Shown here one piece after another: positions 1 to 10,475 of a stretch of 64,000 nt of DNA. Made by a program: the position numbers and the translations under genes. The stretch lies in assembly GCA_012274445.1 (NCBI GenBank), contig JAAROD010000033.1, positions 1,240,001 to 1,304,000 of the forward strand, read 5' to 3'. This stretch comes from Sclerotiophoma versabilis. Lineage: Eukaryota; Ascomycota; Dothideomycetes; Pleosporales; Didymellaceae. The notes below the pieces were generated by a model. It saw nothing but the letters and a program-made list of their open reading frames with translations. It did not search any database and had not been told where the DNA came from. Position 1 is the first letter of the stretch, and every line of letters starts with the position of its first letter.

Positions 1-698
1 CGCACAGTGGTTTTACCACAAAACGCCAGTCCCTAACTGGCGGAGTTGTCAACATGATTAACAATCTCGAGTATCTTTCAGTCACGGAAATCATCCCCAC
101 TTCGGCGCCGACGTTGTTCTTCACACCAGAGGTTCTGATGTCATTGCATGATCACCAGGCCCTGAAGGTAATCAAGATCTGCCTGTCCCAAACACCTGAC
201 CGCAAGACCATGGCATCTTTGGGGGGCTTTTTGGGCAATACCCACATCAAGGTTTTAGAATTGGATTGGCCACAATTGGACCCATACGTACTGAAGGCCT
301 TCTCCCTAATCCCTGAAGACCTCGAAAGGCTTTGGATAAGAGCCAAAAGTGCAGCGGATGCTTTCGAAATCATTTGGTTTGTCGCTGAAAATCGACATGC
401 TGGGGATTTCTATGCGCTGACTGAACTCGTTCTTCTGCGCTCTACGCAGACTTATGACGAAGTCACTCCAATTACCAACAATAGGAAGGACAGTGGTACG
501 GGAGACGTTGAGGATGGCCTCGATATTGTAAGTCCGTTTTGATGGAGCTTATTCCATGACCATGTCGTACAAGCTGCTGACACCACTGCACAGATGCGAC
601 CTGTATCTGACGATACGGATACTATCAATGTCGTTCGCGCACAGGAGCGACTACAAGCCTTGGGCGTGCGAGTCTCCTGGTGCACGGAAAGACAGTGA
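1..698 (+). CDS. LRR-like hypothetical protein, 5'-truncated by window edge
   Basis: The frame is open from the left edge through the first ATG at 54, so the true start probably lies outside the window. Exon 1 ends at 527, an intron with a GTAAGT donor and CAG acceptor spans 528-593, and the second exon ends at a TGA at 696-698. From the ATG at 54 the product would be 192 residues. The protein is leucine-rich with regularly spaced hydrophobic segments (for example 'IKVLELDWPQLDPYVLKAF' and 'LTELVLLRS'), as in the C-terminal leucine-rich part of fungal F-box/LRR proteins. No F-box is visible here, since the N-terminus is missing. The in-frame intron supports a real gene. The functional class is a guess. 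Confidence 0.6.
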
Positions 699-2273
699 AC
701 TTTAGAATTCACCAGGAATTGACGAACACTAGCCAAGCATGATGTGGAATGCGTCTTCGTACCATTGTTGCGAGAAATGTAAGACTTGTAGACTACTTAG
801 TACCAAAATACGAACTGCATCACTACTGGCTTGGCTTTATAAAGAAGCTCTATTCTTCAACTACTCTTGTGGCACTGTCGTTCCTGACAACTGCAGTAAT
901 TGCTAAAAGCATTGTTGCGAGTTCCTCGAAGGAGAATACCTAGATCATACACCAAAGCTACTCCCAGACGACCCTCGCAGCAGAAAACTGGGGGATGATT
1001 ACCTGAGTTGCACTGACGTTCTCTACCACAGAGCACTCTCGTTTTCCTCTGGTAGTCCGCAGCCTTACCTTTACTCTTCAACACGCTCGCGCAGCAGAGA
1101 ACAGCAAACCCACTATAACAAGAGGAACAACTTATGACAGCAGTGCAGCTTTACAATGACACCATTGCCAAAGAGTCCTTGGCTGGTACAAATACCATTT
1201 TACTCCCGCCCACTACGACATGACCTTCTCTTACTACATGGATGCAGCAAATTGCGTACCTAGACTGAATCACACAAACTATCTCAGCAGACTTTATACA
1301 ACCGGGTCAGTATGCGGATCTTCTGCCGTGCAGAGGCATGGGCATAAGACTGCTGCTGAGCCGTGAGACAGGCATGCGCAAAAACTCCCAAAGTTGCACA
1401 ATGGGGAGCCCACGTTGTCCTTGAAGTAGTTCAGGACAGCATGCTGAAAGCCAAGCATGCCGCTTCCACGATGATCAAGATCTAATGGTGGGTACGAGCG
1501 GTTGAGGTAGTGTACGGGTACAGCCTAAGACGAGAGCAGTTGGTACCAGTTCGATCTCAAATCTGAACGGGCCGAGTTCAACGCTTTTCACCGCTTGAGC
1601 TCGAGAGCTGAGCCTTGTACTGGGACCAGTCTGATCCAGAGCAAAGACTGACATGACTTCTGCGCAGAAACCAAAATGTACACGCCTTCCTGGAGTCGCA
1701 GACAGTTTCTGGTGTTTGAGCATGCATCTTTGAACAGGTGTCTTATCAGATGTTCACTTCCGTTTCTTCCCGCAACGGTGCTTTCCGCCAAGATTCGATC
1801 GGCCGCGTAAGGCCGAACTGCAGGGCAATCTGGCATCCCTGATCCCCTGTTCTCTTCAGCGAATCACAGTCTCAGGACTAAAGGAAACGCGTTCTAGACG
1901 TGAATGGCGTCATGCTGAACCATGCTAGTCCATGTGTTCCTGCCATCGCCATCGCGGTCGGAGATTCTGATGCGCCAGAGCATCTAAAACGGCGGGTGGT
2001 GAGGCGTCGATTGACGCTTCTGGAAAGCTTTGGTTTGGAAGCTGACCGGCGCGCCGCAAAGTGTATCAACTATGGACGACCTCGCTCGTAGGATATTCGT
2101 CTCTCCTACTTTTGGTCAGACCTGGCCCTGAATCACCGTCTCACAGCACCTTTCCACTTCACGAGCGCGGAAACGACCGCATCTGACGCGACCCCACCAT
2201 AATTTTTAGCAGGACTGCAAACCACCATAATTTTTCGTGCCGCGACATTTGCGCAGTAGATCGAGTCGCAGAG
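699..2273. other. intergenic, no supported gene
   Basis: About 1.6 kb with only short, mutually overlapping frames on both strands, none with a recognisable domain or convincing splice structure. The last few hundred bases must hold the promoter of the aldo/keto reductase gene. A short near-repeat, 'accaccataatttttag' and 'accaccataatttttcg', lies at about 2193-2240. I saw no tRNA or transposon signature. Confidence 0.5.
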
Positions 2274-3641
2274 ATGGCGAGCACACCCACTGAACCCCCT
2301 GGCACGACGGCGACGTTCCCCTCCCGCCAAAAGCCGATTCCCTACACTTTCGAGAATGGGCAGCGCACCCAACTCTCATCTATCCTCCCACCTCTTGTCT
2401 TCGGAACAGCGACGTTCAATCACCAATACAATGACGATCCTTTTGCTATGGATACCACTGGTTTGGTGACCTCGGCTCTCACACACGGCATTCGCGCCTT
2501 CGATACATCGCCTTACTACGGTCCGTCTGAAGAACTGCTTGGCAACGCGCTCGCGACGCCCTTTGTGCGCGAAACATTTCCGCGCAACTCGTATATGATC
2601 CTGACAAAGGTCGGGCGGATAGCCGGCTCTGAGTTCGACTACAGCAAAGAATGGGTGCGACAAAGCGTCAGGCGGAGCTTGGAGAGGCTACACACCGAGT
2701 ATCTCGACCTGGTGTACTGCCACGACGTCGAGTTTGTCACTCCCGCTGAGGTCCTTGAGGCCGTCAGGGAACTCCGGCGCATTCGTGACGAGGAGGGTAC
2801 AATCAGGTACATTGGTATCTCGGGGTACCCACTCGATGTGCTGGGCGACATGGCAGAGATGATCTTGCGTGAGACAGGCGAGCCACTGAACGCAGTGCAG
2901 TCCTACGCCAACTTCACGCTGCAGAATCAGACTCTTGCAGGCCCGCGCGGTATTCGGCGCCTGCGCAACGCAGGCGTAGATGTAGTCCCCAACGCATCAA
3001 TTCTGGGCATGGGACTGCTGCGCCGACAAGGCGTGCCGTGCGGTGCTTTGGGCGACTGGCATCCTGCACCAAGCGCGCTACGTGCTGCAGTCCGCAACGC
3101 AAGTGATTTCTGCGATGATTATGGTGAGAGGTTGGAAGTGATTGCTATTCGCTTTGCGCTGGAAACATGGATCTCTGCTGGTGCGCTTTGCGGTTCGAAG
3201 GGCGATCCCGCATCTGGAGTGCCCTGGAAGCACGAATCGAATGACGATGTTGGCGGCACAAAGCTTGGTGTGTCTGTTATTGGCGTGTCGCGGGCACCTG
3301 AGCTCGAGAAGACAATGTTGGTCTGGCGCTCCATTCTCGACGGTCTTGAGGGTGGCGAAGAGACGGCTGTGCAGGCTGGGCGATGGTACAGAGCGTGGGA
3401 GTGGTCGAGGAACAGGAGACAAGCGGTGCAGATTCTTGCCGAGGGGATCCAGGAGATCCTCCAGGATGGATTCAACTTTGCATGGGCTAGTCCCGACCCA
3501 GAGTACGTCAGTCAGACGAAGAAGCAGAAGGTCAAGGAGGACAACGGTGCACCGTGGTTAACACCAGCGGCGAGCCCCGAGGCTAAGCCGTCCAAGGGCG
3601 GTGTGGAGGTTGTCGAGGAGAAGAGCCTGCCTCTGCGGTGA
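2274..3641 (+). CDS. ARA2-like aldo/keto reductase (D-arabinose 1-dehydrogenase type)
   Basis: Single-exon gene of 455 residues; ATG in good context. The protein has the aldo/keto reductase TIM barrel: the catalytic tetrad can be read as Asp77 in 'AFDTSPYYG', Tyr81 or Tyr82, Lys112 in 'ILTKVG' and His150 in 'YCHDVE'. The 'GISGYPLDVL' and 'VIGVSRAPEL' segments fit the later barrel strands and the cofactor-binding end. The family uses NAD(P)H in the cytosol. The closest named relative by pattern is yeast Ara2, the NAD-dependent D-arabinose dehydrogenase that supplies the erythroascorbate pathway; this specificity is inferred. The N-terminal 30 residues and the Lys-rich C-terminal tail after about residue 400 look disordered. 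It is flanked by unrelated genes. Confidence 0.85.
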   Translation: MASTPTEPPGTTATFPSRQKPIPYTFENGQRTQLSSILPPLVFGTATFNHQYNDDPFAMDTTGLVTSALTHGIRAFDTSPYYGPSEELLGNALATPFVRETFPRNSYMILTKVGRIAGSEFDYSKEWVRQSVRRSLERLHTEYLDLVYCHDVEFVTPAEVLEAVRELRRIRDEEGTIRYIGISGYPLDVLGDMAEMILRETGEPLNAVQSYANFTLQNQTLAGPRGIRRLRNAGVDVVPNASILGMGLLRRQGVPCGALGDWHPAPSALRAAVRNASDFCDDYGERLEVIAIRFALETWISAGALCGSKGDPASGVPWKHESNDDVGGTKLGVSVIGVSRAPELEKTMLVWRSILDGLEGGEETAVQAGRWYRAWEWSRNRRQAVQILAEGIQEILQDGFNFAWASPDPEYVSQTKKQKVKEDNGAPWLTPAASPEAKPSKGGVEVVEEKSLPLR

Positions 3642-3798
3642 TGCCGTGTTTAGGAGGAAAAAGAAGTACATTGAAATGACTTGATGAGTACATATCACCA
3701 TAGCTAGAATCGATATCCGGCAGTTGCCTGCTATGTATAGAACAACGAGATGAATACTCATTCGTACATCTGCGGGTACAACTTTCTATCATTATATC

Positions 3799-4131
3799 TT
3801 AATTGGTCTTTGCAGCCCCGTCATGACGCGCATCATGGTGCGTCCCTTGCTCGACTGTAAGATTCGTCCCACCAACATGATGCCCCGGAGCAAAAGCTGC
3901 GTTGACCTGGTTCTGTGGCACGGTATGCTCTTGCTCAAGGCGCTCATTGCGCCTCTTCGTTTCGGCCGAGCTTTCAGGCGTCATGGAGTTCTTGATGGAC
4001 TCTCCAACCCGGTGAACAACAGACCCATGTGTTTTGTCTGGGAAAGTAAGCATACTTCCCCAAGGAGAGAAACTTTACCTACGTGATTCCGTGGTCTCTT
4101 CCATTGCAGATACGCCCCATGGTTGCGCCAT
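3799..4131 (-). CDS. small hypothetical protein, two exons
   Basis: I propose a 95-residue protein with its ATG at 4131, exon 1 at 4083-4131, a 45-bp intron (GTAGGT...CCCAG, 4038-4082) and exon 2 at 3799-4037. Splicing joins two frames that are otherwise unrelated and gives a coherent hydrophilic protein with a basic helix ('ETKRRNERLEQEH', about residues 41-53) and a His/Asp-rich tail ('GTHHDARHDGAAKTN'). No family was recognised. The alternative is that only exon 2 is coding, joined to a different upstream exon; an ATG at 4400 opens another frame that could belong. It is divergent from the carboxylesterase gene, with a CRE-type palindrome between them. It is too small to be certain. Confidence 0.45.
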
Positions 4132-5000
4132 TGTATGCTAAGTCGTGTGAAATTATCAGATTTGTTTGAGACTTTCTTAATATTTGACGAAGTCGTCTGA
4201 ACACGCGGACTTTGGAGGTGATTAGGATGTTTATCTTCCATGATGTACGTTACTGACATCACTGCCATCATTGGAATTACAGCCCTGCGTTGCGATTGGC
4301 ACTTTGAGCTCTTAGTGTTGTTGTTAGTGCGTGTATGCCTCCGCGGCTCCGCATTCAGCATGTTTTCCAACAGCTCGGAGAGAGAGACGGTAGCCTCCAT
4401 GTAGAGAGTTGTCTTATGTTAGGTACGAGCTCTTGAAGGTTGGGGTGTGGCGTGAGCCCAGAGATGGGAGTTCAAGTGGAAGGCGGATGCTTCGATGCTT
4501 AGTTTAGAGGTGCTATCACCGAAAGTTTCATAGTCTGGTAAATGCGGATAGGATAACGGCAGCGCTGTAGTTGCTCTGAAATCTATGTTGGAGTTGGGCA
4601 ATGTCGCTAACAGCATCTGCTTCTACCACTGTGAGTGGAGAGTGGCTGCATTATGCTGCCCTGGATAGGTGACGTCACCGCTCACTTCAAGACTACCAAA
4701 CCACTGTGATCAGTACTCTGTCACCTCGTGCTTCACTTCTGTATCTACAAACACCGGATGTTATCTCAGATCAATCACCTTTTCAGCTAATGCTGCTAAT
4801 CGCACCGGGCACCAGATCTGATTCCGGCAATGCGGGGTGGTTCCGCTCTGCGGCGTCCACCAGTTCACAGGGGATGCATTTCCCTATCTATTATTTACCG
4901 AATGCCGAGCTCCACATGTATTTGACATAAGTGCCGGCGAGTTCGTCGGTCGCGAGCAGTGCTTTCATGAGCCTTTTGCCAACTCAAAGAGTTTGCGTCC
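4132..5000. other. divergent intergenic region upstream of the carboxylesterase
   Basis: Separates the small minus-strand gene from the plus-strand esterase. It contains a perfect 12-bp CRE-type palindrome at 4668-4679. The open frames inside (for example minus 4419-4616) lack domain signals and I do not support them as genes. Confidence 0.5.
4668..4679. promoter_or_regulatory. CRE-type palindrome GGTGACGTCACC
   Basis: Perfect 12-bp palindrome containing the full TGACGTCA core bound by ATF/CREB-family bZIP factors such as fungal AtfA/Atf1. It lies about 320 bp upstream of the carboxylesterase ATG and about 540 bp upstream of the small minus-strand gene. Match to the core is direct; binding is inferred. 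Confidence 0.45.
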
Positions 5001-6700
5001 ATGATGAAGCCAGTTGATACCGTCACGCTCGACCTCGGATCTCATGGCCAGTTGAAGGGATCCGTCTTTTCCAACGGCGTCAAGCGATTCACACACATTC
5101 CATATGCAAAGCCTCCAACTGGACCGAGACGATGGAAAAAACCTGAACCGCTGCCCATAGGCCATGTCTACGGCATCAGTGGCCCTCTGGACTGTACTCG
5201 ATACGGCAACGTATGCCCGCAACCAGAGTACATCGTCAACGGTAGTAGTATGATAGATACAGACTACAACTTCGACGAGGACTGTCTTGCCGTCAACATG
5301 TGGCTGCCACCCGGCGACGCGCCTGAGAATGGTTGGCCGATACTCGCATGGATTCATGGAGGATGGCTACAAATTGGTGATCCCTCGCTCAAGGAACACA
5401 CTCAGCCGACGCAACTCATTGCGGAAGGAGGCTTGAAAGCTATTGTTGTTAGTATTGGGTATCGCCTGAATATCTTTGGCTTCCTCGCTGGCAGGGGCCT
5501 GAAAGGGAATTTTGGTTTTTGGGTACGCTCTGTCTAAAGGTATTAGCACTTATTACTGAGCAGATTGATAGGACCAAAGATGTGCTCTAGAGTGGCTCCA
5601 GGATTATGCACAGCTCTTTGGTGGTGATCCAAAACAGGTCACACTGGGTGGATTGAGTGCTGGTGCTTTCTCGACACATGTTCAATTGAATTATGAGCTG
5701 TTCAAGGGGGATGACCAGAAGCCACTGTTTAAAAATGTGTGGCTTCAGAGTAACGCCATACCTGCGCAGCCCAAGACTCTCGAAGAAGGTACTATTAGAC
5801 GTTCTGTCCAAGACCATGGCAAGTTGCTCACAAGACGCAGTGGATGCCCAACTACAGAACGTGCTCTCCACCTTAGACATCCCTGGTTCCTTATCCCCAG
5901 AAGAGAGGCTGGACAAATTACGCGAAATACCTGCATCCGCCCTTGCGGAGAGGATTTTCGATTTCGACATCCACACATTTCGCGGCGTGACCGACAACGA
6001 GATGATCCCCTCGAATTTAATGTCCAACATCCACTCGGGTGCCTTCGCAGCACGCTTCAAACAACGCGGGATGCGCATTCTCCTGGGCGAAGCAGAAACT
6101 GAAGAAGTCCTCTACGCACTCACAAACCCGCCACCCACTTCGTCCTCGGAGGACATGCTGCGCGGACTTAACAATTACTACGCCTTGCCAGTGTGCGAGA
6201 ATCTGCTCTCACTATACACTACAGAAGGGCCTTCTGCCGATTCCAGGGTTAAGTCCGCGCTATCCCATGATAAAGATGCCGAAAAAGCAAAGCAGCTCTT
6301 CGGCCTGATAACATCAGATGTGCAGGTTCGCGCGCCTATCCGTGTTCTGTCTAAAGCTCTGTTCGATGGTGGAGTGCCTGCTGAGCATGTCCTGAGGTAT
6401 CGCGTTGCTTACAGACCAGGATGTACGGACAAGGTCTACCCGCGGAGTTTCGGCGTCACGCACGCTGCTGATGGAGTGAGTTGGTGGTACATCGAGCGGT
6501 ACGGGTTTAGCGAGCAGGAGAAGGGAAGCGTGAAGGGTTGGTTAGGACGAACGCTTATCCCTCTTGTCACAGGCCGCAGGTCAGATAAAGAGAGGTTAGG
6601 TTCAAAGGAGTTCCTATACTTCAAGGAGGATGGAAAGATCGAAGTCGTTGAAGATCGATATTGGATGTGGCTGATGCGTGTTGCGGAAAGGCTAGGCTGA
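5001..6700 (+). CDS. type-B carboxylesterase, alpha/beta hydrolase
   Basis: Three exons (5001-5522, 5572-5788, 5841-6700) with introns 5523-5571 (GTACGC...TAG) and 5789-5840 (GTACTA...CAG) give 532 residues. The splice sites are fixed by family continuity: 'GNFGFW' joins 'DQRCALEWLQDYAQLFGG', and 'QPKTLEE' joins 'VDAQLQ'. The oxyanion-hole motif HGGW lies at about residues 119-122. The nucleophile elbow is GLSAG with Ser203; many relatives have GESAG. The catalytic His is likely in 'GVTHAADG' near the C-terminus. The enzyme should hydrolyse carboxylic esters. There is no signal peptide, so it is probably intracellular, unlike many secreted members. Substrate unknown. Confidence 0.85.
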
Positions 6701-7103
6701 ATTTGCAGTACTTCCAATTCATGGATGCACGCGGGTGGCCTCAAGCGCACTCCTGACATCGTTTTTGCGAAATACACGATTAAATGAACTCAACATCAGC
6801 AGATATCGACCTCGCGGTGACGTCCTACGAGATGTAAGCATGCTAGGCCGAATCCGGTAGATCTGTGGATCCTTCTAGCAGGTTTGACCAATCACCCAGA
6901 ATGTTCGACCAACCAGAATAGCCTAGCATCTTCAAGCCTCACCTCATCGCTTCTGGAAGTCTCACGAACAAGAAGCCGCAGCCTATCATGTATAAATCCA
7001 CTTCCGCCATGATGGTTTCCTGTCATCACCAGAATCATCGAACCACAACACCACCAACCTCACGCAAAATTCATACCATATAAATACGCACAGCCAACCC
7101 ACA
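6701..7103. other. promoter region of the C2H2 gene
   Basis: Short intergenic stretch holding a TATA-like TATAAAT at 6991-6997 and a second TATAAATA at 7079-7086, the latter too close to the ATG to be the working box. A TGACGTC half-palindrome occurs near 6819. No gene seen. Confidence 0.5.
6991..6997 (+). promoter_or_regulatory. candidate TATA box
   Basis: TATAAAT about 107 bp upstream of the ATG at 7104, at a plausible distance once a short 5' leader is allowed. Confidence 0.3.
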
Positions 7104-7820
7104 ATGGCAGACACACATTTTGAATCACAACCGCAATACACAACACCACAAGCGGACCCCGCAACTCCTTCGTCCAAACGGAGAAAGATCATTGGCCAGT
7201 GCCCGACCTGCCAACAGTCGTTCGCCTCGCGGCACGAATTAAGAGCACACATGGCGGACCCACAGAACCACATGCCAGCCTCAGACTCAGACGCGGTGTC
7301 CTTTGGCGAACTGAGTTCCGAGTACGAAAGCGCAGACGAACAGTCCTATGCGTACCGCACCAAGCCATCAAGTACCAGACACGAAGACGAGCCGACGCTG
7401 GAAAGCGATGGCTTCGAGTTCTCTTCTGGCAATGGGTCGCCGAATATGCAGCATGACGGGTTCGAATTTGTCGATGCCTATCCTTCGGCACACATGAATG
7501 CTGAGCAGGGCAGTGTGCATACCGTCCCTGACTCAGACGAGCAGCCAAGCGCAGAGTACACGCCAATTGAAATACCGCCCAAGAGGCCGAGGCAGCCGAA
7601 GGGAGGTGCGCTTGGCGTTCTATACTGCGGAACGTGTGACAAGTATTTTGGCAACGAGAAGGTGTTTAAGAGGCACTTTATGTTTGGGGTGAAGCATGGC
7701 GAAGAGCCGGGGGATATGAAGGACCTCTACTATAGAGTATGGGAATCTTCGTGGGCGGATGAAGCGAAAGGGACGGGCAGAAATGCGAGAGTTTCGGAAG
7801 TTGATGAGTCGGAGGCATAA
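7104..7820 (+). CDS. C2H2 zinc-finger protein, two separated fingers
   Basis: Single-exon gene, 238 residues. One finger-like motif lies near residues 33-56 (CPTC...HELRAHMADPQNH) and a second near residues 174-199 (CGTC...RHFMFGVKH). Both have the Cys-x2-Cys...His-x3-7-His pattern with a wide second His spacing, as in U1-type or RNA-associated fingers rather than classic tandem DNA-binding ones. The 115 residues between them are acidic and Ser-rich with a repeated 'DGFEF' motif. A basic segment 'SKRRK' at about 24-28 and 'PPKRPRQPKGG' just before finger 2 may be nuclear targeting signals. No orthologue named. Role inferred as nuclear nucleic-acid binding. Confidence 0.75.
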   Translation: MADTHFESQPQYTTPQADPATPSSKRRKIIGQCPTCQQSFASRHELRAHMADPQNHMPASDSDAVSFGELSSEYESADEQSYAYRTKPSSTRHEDEPTLESDGFEFSSGNGSPNMQHDGFEFVDAYPSAHMNAEQGSVHTVPDSDEQPSAEYTPIEIPPKRPRQPKGGALGVLYCGTCDKYFGNEKVFKRHFMFGVKHGEEPGDMKDLYYRVWESSWADEAKGTGRNARVSEVDESEA

Positions 7821-7975
7821 GGAAAGGACTTGAAAAGACGCAGATGGTGATGATGATTTGATGAGAAATGAGTTATGATACCCATAGATTCTTCTTTAAT
7901 ACAGGCACTGTACAGTTCATTGTTGCATCGCACTCAAGGCTTGTCGTGAGACTACTTCGTTTCTGTTCATCTCAC

Positions 7976-9487
7976 TTACAACTTCGCGAATACTGTCGGC
8001 ACAACACCGCCCATCTCAACGAGTGTGCTCTTGTTCCTGACCCACGCCTCAAGTCCCTTCTTTCCGTTCTCAACACCGACACCACTCATCTTCCACCCAC
8101 CAACGCTCATCTCCGCCGGGCTCTCACCCCATGTGTTGACCCATGTGATGCCTGCCTCGAGCTTCGCAATGACCTGGTGCGCAAGGTTCAGATCCTTTGT
8201 GAAGACACCCGCCGCGAGCCCAACGTCGGTGTTATTGGCGCGCGCGACGACTTCGTCCACAGTCTTGTATGTCAGGATCGACATCACGGGACCGAAGATC
8301 TCTTCGCGCACGATCTTCATGTCGTCGTTGCAGTCTGTGAACACGGTGGGCTGGACCCAGTAGCCATTCTGGTAAGCCTTGTTGGGGTGGTTGGTGAGCC
8401 ACGAGGGAGTCTCTACACCACCGCACAGAAGCGTCGCCTTGTCGTTCTCGATGCCGTGCTTGATGTACTGCTTGACCTTCTCGTAATGCGGTTTCGAAAC
8501 CAGGGGCCCGAAGTTGGTGGTCGGGTCGTGCAGGTCGCCGGCGCGGATGTGCTTGACTTTCTCCAGGAGGAGCTTCTCGAAGGCGGACTTCATGGCTTCG
8601 GGGATGAAGACGCGTGTGCCGTTTGTGCAGACCTGGCCTGTAGAGAAGAAATTGGCCATCATGGCGCCGTCGACGGCTTGCTCGAGGTCGGCGTCTGGGA
8701 GGATGACACAGGCAGACTTGCCGCCCAGCTCCATGGTCACATACTTCATCTCGCCTGCAGCGCTGCCGGCGACCTTGCGGCCTGTCGAGACTTGGCCGGT
8801 GAAGCTGACCTTTGCAATGCCAGGGTGCTTGGTCAGGTATGCGCCGACCTCGCCGCCGCCCTGGACGACGTTGAAGACGCCTGGTGGGACGCCAGCTTCG
8901 GCGTAGATGGAAGCCAGTACTTGGGCGTGCAGTGGCGTGAACTCAGAAGGCTTGTAGACCATGCAGTTTCCTGCCGCCAGACACGGTGCGGACTTCCACA
9001 GCGCAATCTGGATAGGGTAGTTCCACGCGCCAATACCAGCGCACACACCGAGCGAGTTCTTGGTGGTGTAGACCCACGCGTCAGGCCGCAGCTGTGTTGT
9101 CTCGCCGCTCATGCCTCCACTGCCGACCATGTTGGCAAAGTACTCTAGCACATCAGCGCCTGTGACAACGTCTACCGTCGATGTCTCCGAGAAGGGCTTT
9201 CCTGTGTCGCTCGTCTCGATCCTCGCAAGCTCGTCGTTCCGTGAGCGGAGGATGGATGCTGCTCGCTGCAAAACACGTGCGCGCTCGATGGGAGGTGTGG
9301 CCGACCATGCCGGGAAGGCCTTTTGTGCTGAAGCAATTGCTGCATCGATAGCAGCATTGGTGGTTGTGTGAATCTTGGCCAGAGGTTCTGCGGTCGCCGG
9401 GTCAATGGTCTGGAAGGACGAGGTGGAGCTGCCGGACTGGAGCTTGCCGTCGTAGTAGGCGAAGCGTGGTGCGTATGGGAGAGACAT
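7976..9487 (-). CDS. betaine-aldehyde dehydrogenase
   Basis: Single-exon gene of 503 residues with the complete aldehyde dehydrogenase fold. Visible landmarks: Asn156 in 'GAWNYP', Lys179 in 'VYKPSE', the 'FTGQVSTG' nucleotide-binding turn, the general base Glu253 in 'VTMELGGKS' and the nucleophile Cys287 in 'GQVCTNGTR'. These fit the family that oxidises betaine aldehyde to glycine betaine with NAD(P)+. Identity is strengthened by the neighbour: a choline oxidase gene starts 988 bp away in divergent orientation, so the product of one enzyme feeds the other. No peroxisomal PTS1 tripeptide is present (the C-terminus is AKL preceded by F; 'AKL' resembles SKL and could act as a weak PTS1). Other ALDH9-like substrates are possible. 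Confidence 0.9.
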   Translation of the reverse strand: MSLPYAPRFAYYDGKLQSGSSTSSFQTIDPATAEPLAKIHTTTNAAIDAAIASAQKAFPAWSATPPIERARVLQRAASILRSRNDELARIETSDTGKPFSETSTVDVVTGADVLEYFANMVGSGGMSGETTQLRPDAWVYTTKNSLGVCAGIGAWNYPIQIALWKSAPCLAAGNCMVYKPSEFTPLHAQVLASIYAEAGVPPGVFNVVQGGGEVGAYLTKHPGIAKVSFTGQVSTGRKVAGSAAGEMKYVTMELGGKSACVILPDADLEQAVDGAMMANFFSTGQVCTNGTRVFIPEAMKSAFEKLLLEKVKHIRAGDLHDPTTNFGPLVSKPHYEKVKQYIKHGIENDKATLLCGGVETPSWLTNHPNKAYQNGYWVQPTVFTDCNDDMKIVREEIFGPVMSILTYKTVDEVVARANNTDVGLAAGVFTKDLNLAHQVIAKLEAGITWVNTWGESPAEMSVGGWKMSGVGVENGKKGLEAWVRNKSTLVEMGGVVPTVFAKL

Positions 9488-10155
9488 GGTGAAGGTACGT
9501 TTGGCGTGGTTTACTTCGACAAGAATTGGGCTACCGCGATACTTGTGCGATCAATATTTCCACCACAGTCAGTCGAGCTAAGAAGCTATCAGTACAAGGG
9601 CGTCTGTCGCCAAGCTGTGACGAAACGCTTCGCTCAGACCTCGTCTAGGGCACTCACGAAAAAGTGAAGCTTGACAGTGGCTGAGAGGGGTGTACGCAAA
9701 AGGTGCTATCGAGTGACCTTCCCTGCTCAACGCGGGATCAGCGTTCTGGATGTAGAAAATCTTTCACTCCAACGCAGCAGCACGATTGGAGGCGTGAGAT
9801 ATCCGCCTCTTACTACGTAGTATGCATCTAATGCGATGCTTTGGCCGATACCGACTGACCGCCCGGCAGATGCTAGCAGGGGTTCCAAGCGATGCAGACG
9901 CAGCCCAGAAAGTGGGGTTGAGCTAACGCCGAAAGCGACCCTTCACTCACATCATTGGAATTTTTTCCTCGATGCATTGGGCCTGGTTGCACGACATGTT
10001 CAGTTAGTCAAACCGCTGCAAGGTGCAAGCAGACAGTGACCGAGGCTCCAGAAAGCACTGCGAGAGTGTCAATCGCTCTCTGACGGTTCAGCGACCATCC
10101 ATAGTGCCTCCGCCGTTGAAACACCGAAAATAATGCACCACAGACGTCATCAAAT

Positions 10156-10163
10156 GCACGTGC
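10156..10163. promoter_or_regulatory. E-box type palindrome GCACGTGC
   Basis: Eight-base palindrome with the CACGTG core recognised by bHLH factors, in the divergent promoter. The CRE-like GACGTCAT at 10143-10150 is only 5 bp away. The sequence match is direct, function is inferred. Confidence 0.35.
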
Positions 10164-10410
10164 TTTATCCCGCACCATCCGAAGAGCGGCCGTCTAGCAC
10201 GTCTTATCTTGGAAGGCAAACAGCAATTCTTGCAGCTGGACTGTCACCGACTCTCCAAGCCTCACCGGACCCTCTACGCATTGCCTGATACATTCCGATA
10301 GAGAGTACGTGCACCCGCCAGGCCCTGAAACTGTCAGATTAAGGACGACATCAGAAATTTTTGGAACTAGCTTCGCACTACTCAAAGCCCGTTGCTTCTA
10401 GCGAGCATTG

Positions 10411-10417
10411 TATATAA
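10411..10417 (+). promoter_or_regulatory. TATA box of choline oxidase
   Basis: TATATAA 59 bp upstream of the chosen ATG at 10476. Its position inside the longest open frame (which begins at 10392) argues that the upstream in-frame start is promoter, not coding. Confidence 0.55.
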
Positions 10418-10475
10418 CCATTGGGAGGACCAGCAAACACAACTGCCCAGGTCTCATCATATCCACCCTACAAAA

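Larger units (their letters stand above)
9488..10475. promoter_or_regulatory. shared divergent promoter of the choline-to-betaine pair
   Basis: 988 bp between the two start codons. It holds a CRE-like GACGTCAT at 10143-10150, an E-box-type palindrome GCACGTGC at 10156-10163 and, near choline oxidase, a TATATAA at 10411-10417 followed by ATTGG (an inverted CCAAT). The small open frames inside show no domain and are not supported. Confidence 0.5.

Noticed and set aside
7868..9148. 426-codon plus-strand frame antisense to betaine-aldehyde dehydrogenase
   Set aside because: The opposite strand has all aldehyde dehydrogenase motifs; this frame is a shadow and has no domain.
10392..10475. Upstream in-frame start of choline oxidase
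   Set aside because: The segment contains the TATA box and lacks any domain; the ATG at 10476 is in better context.
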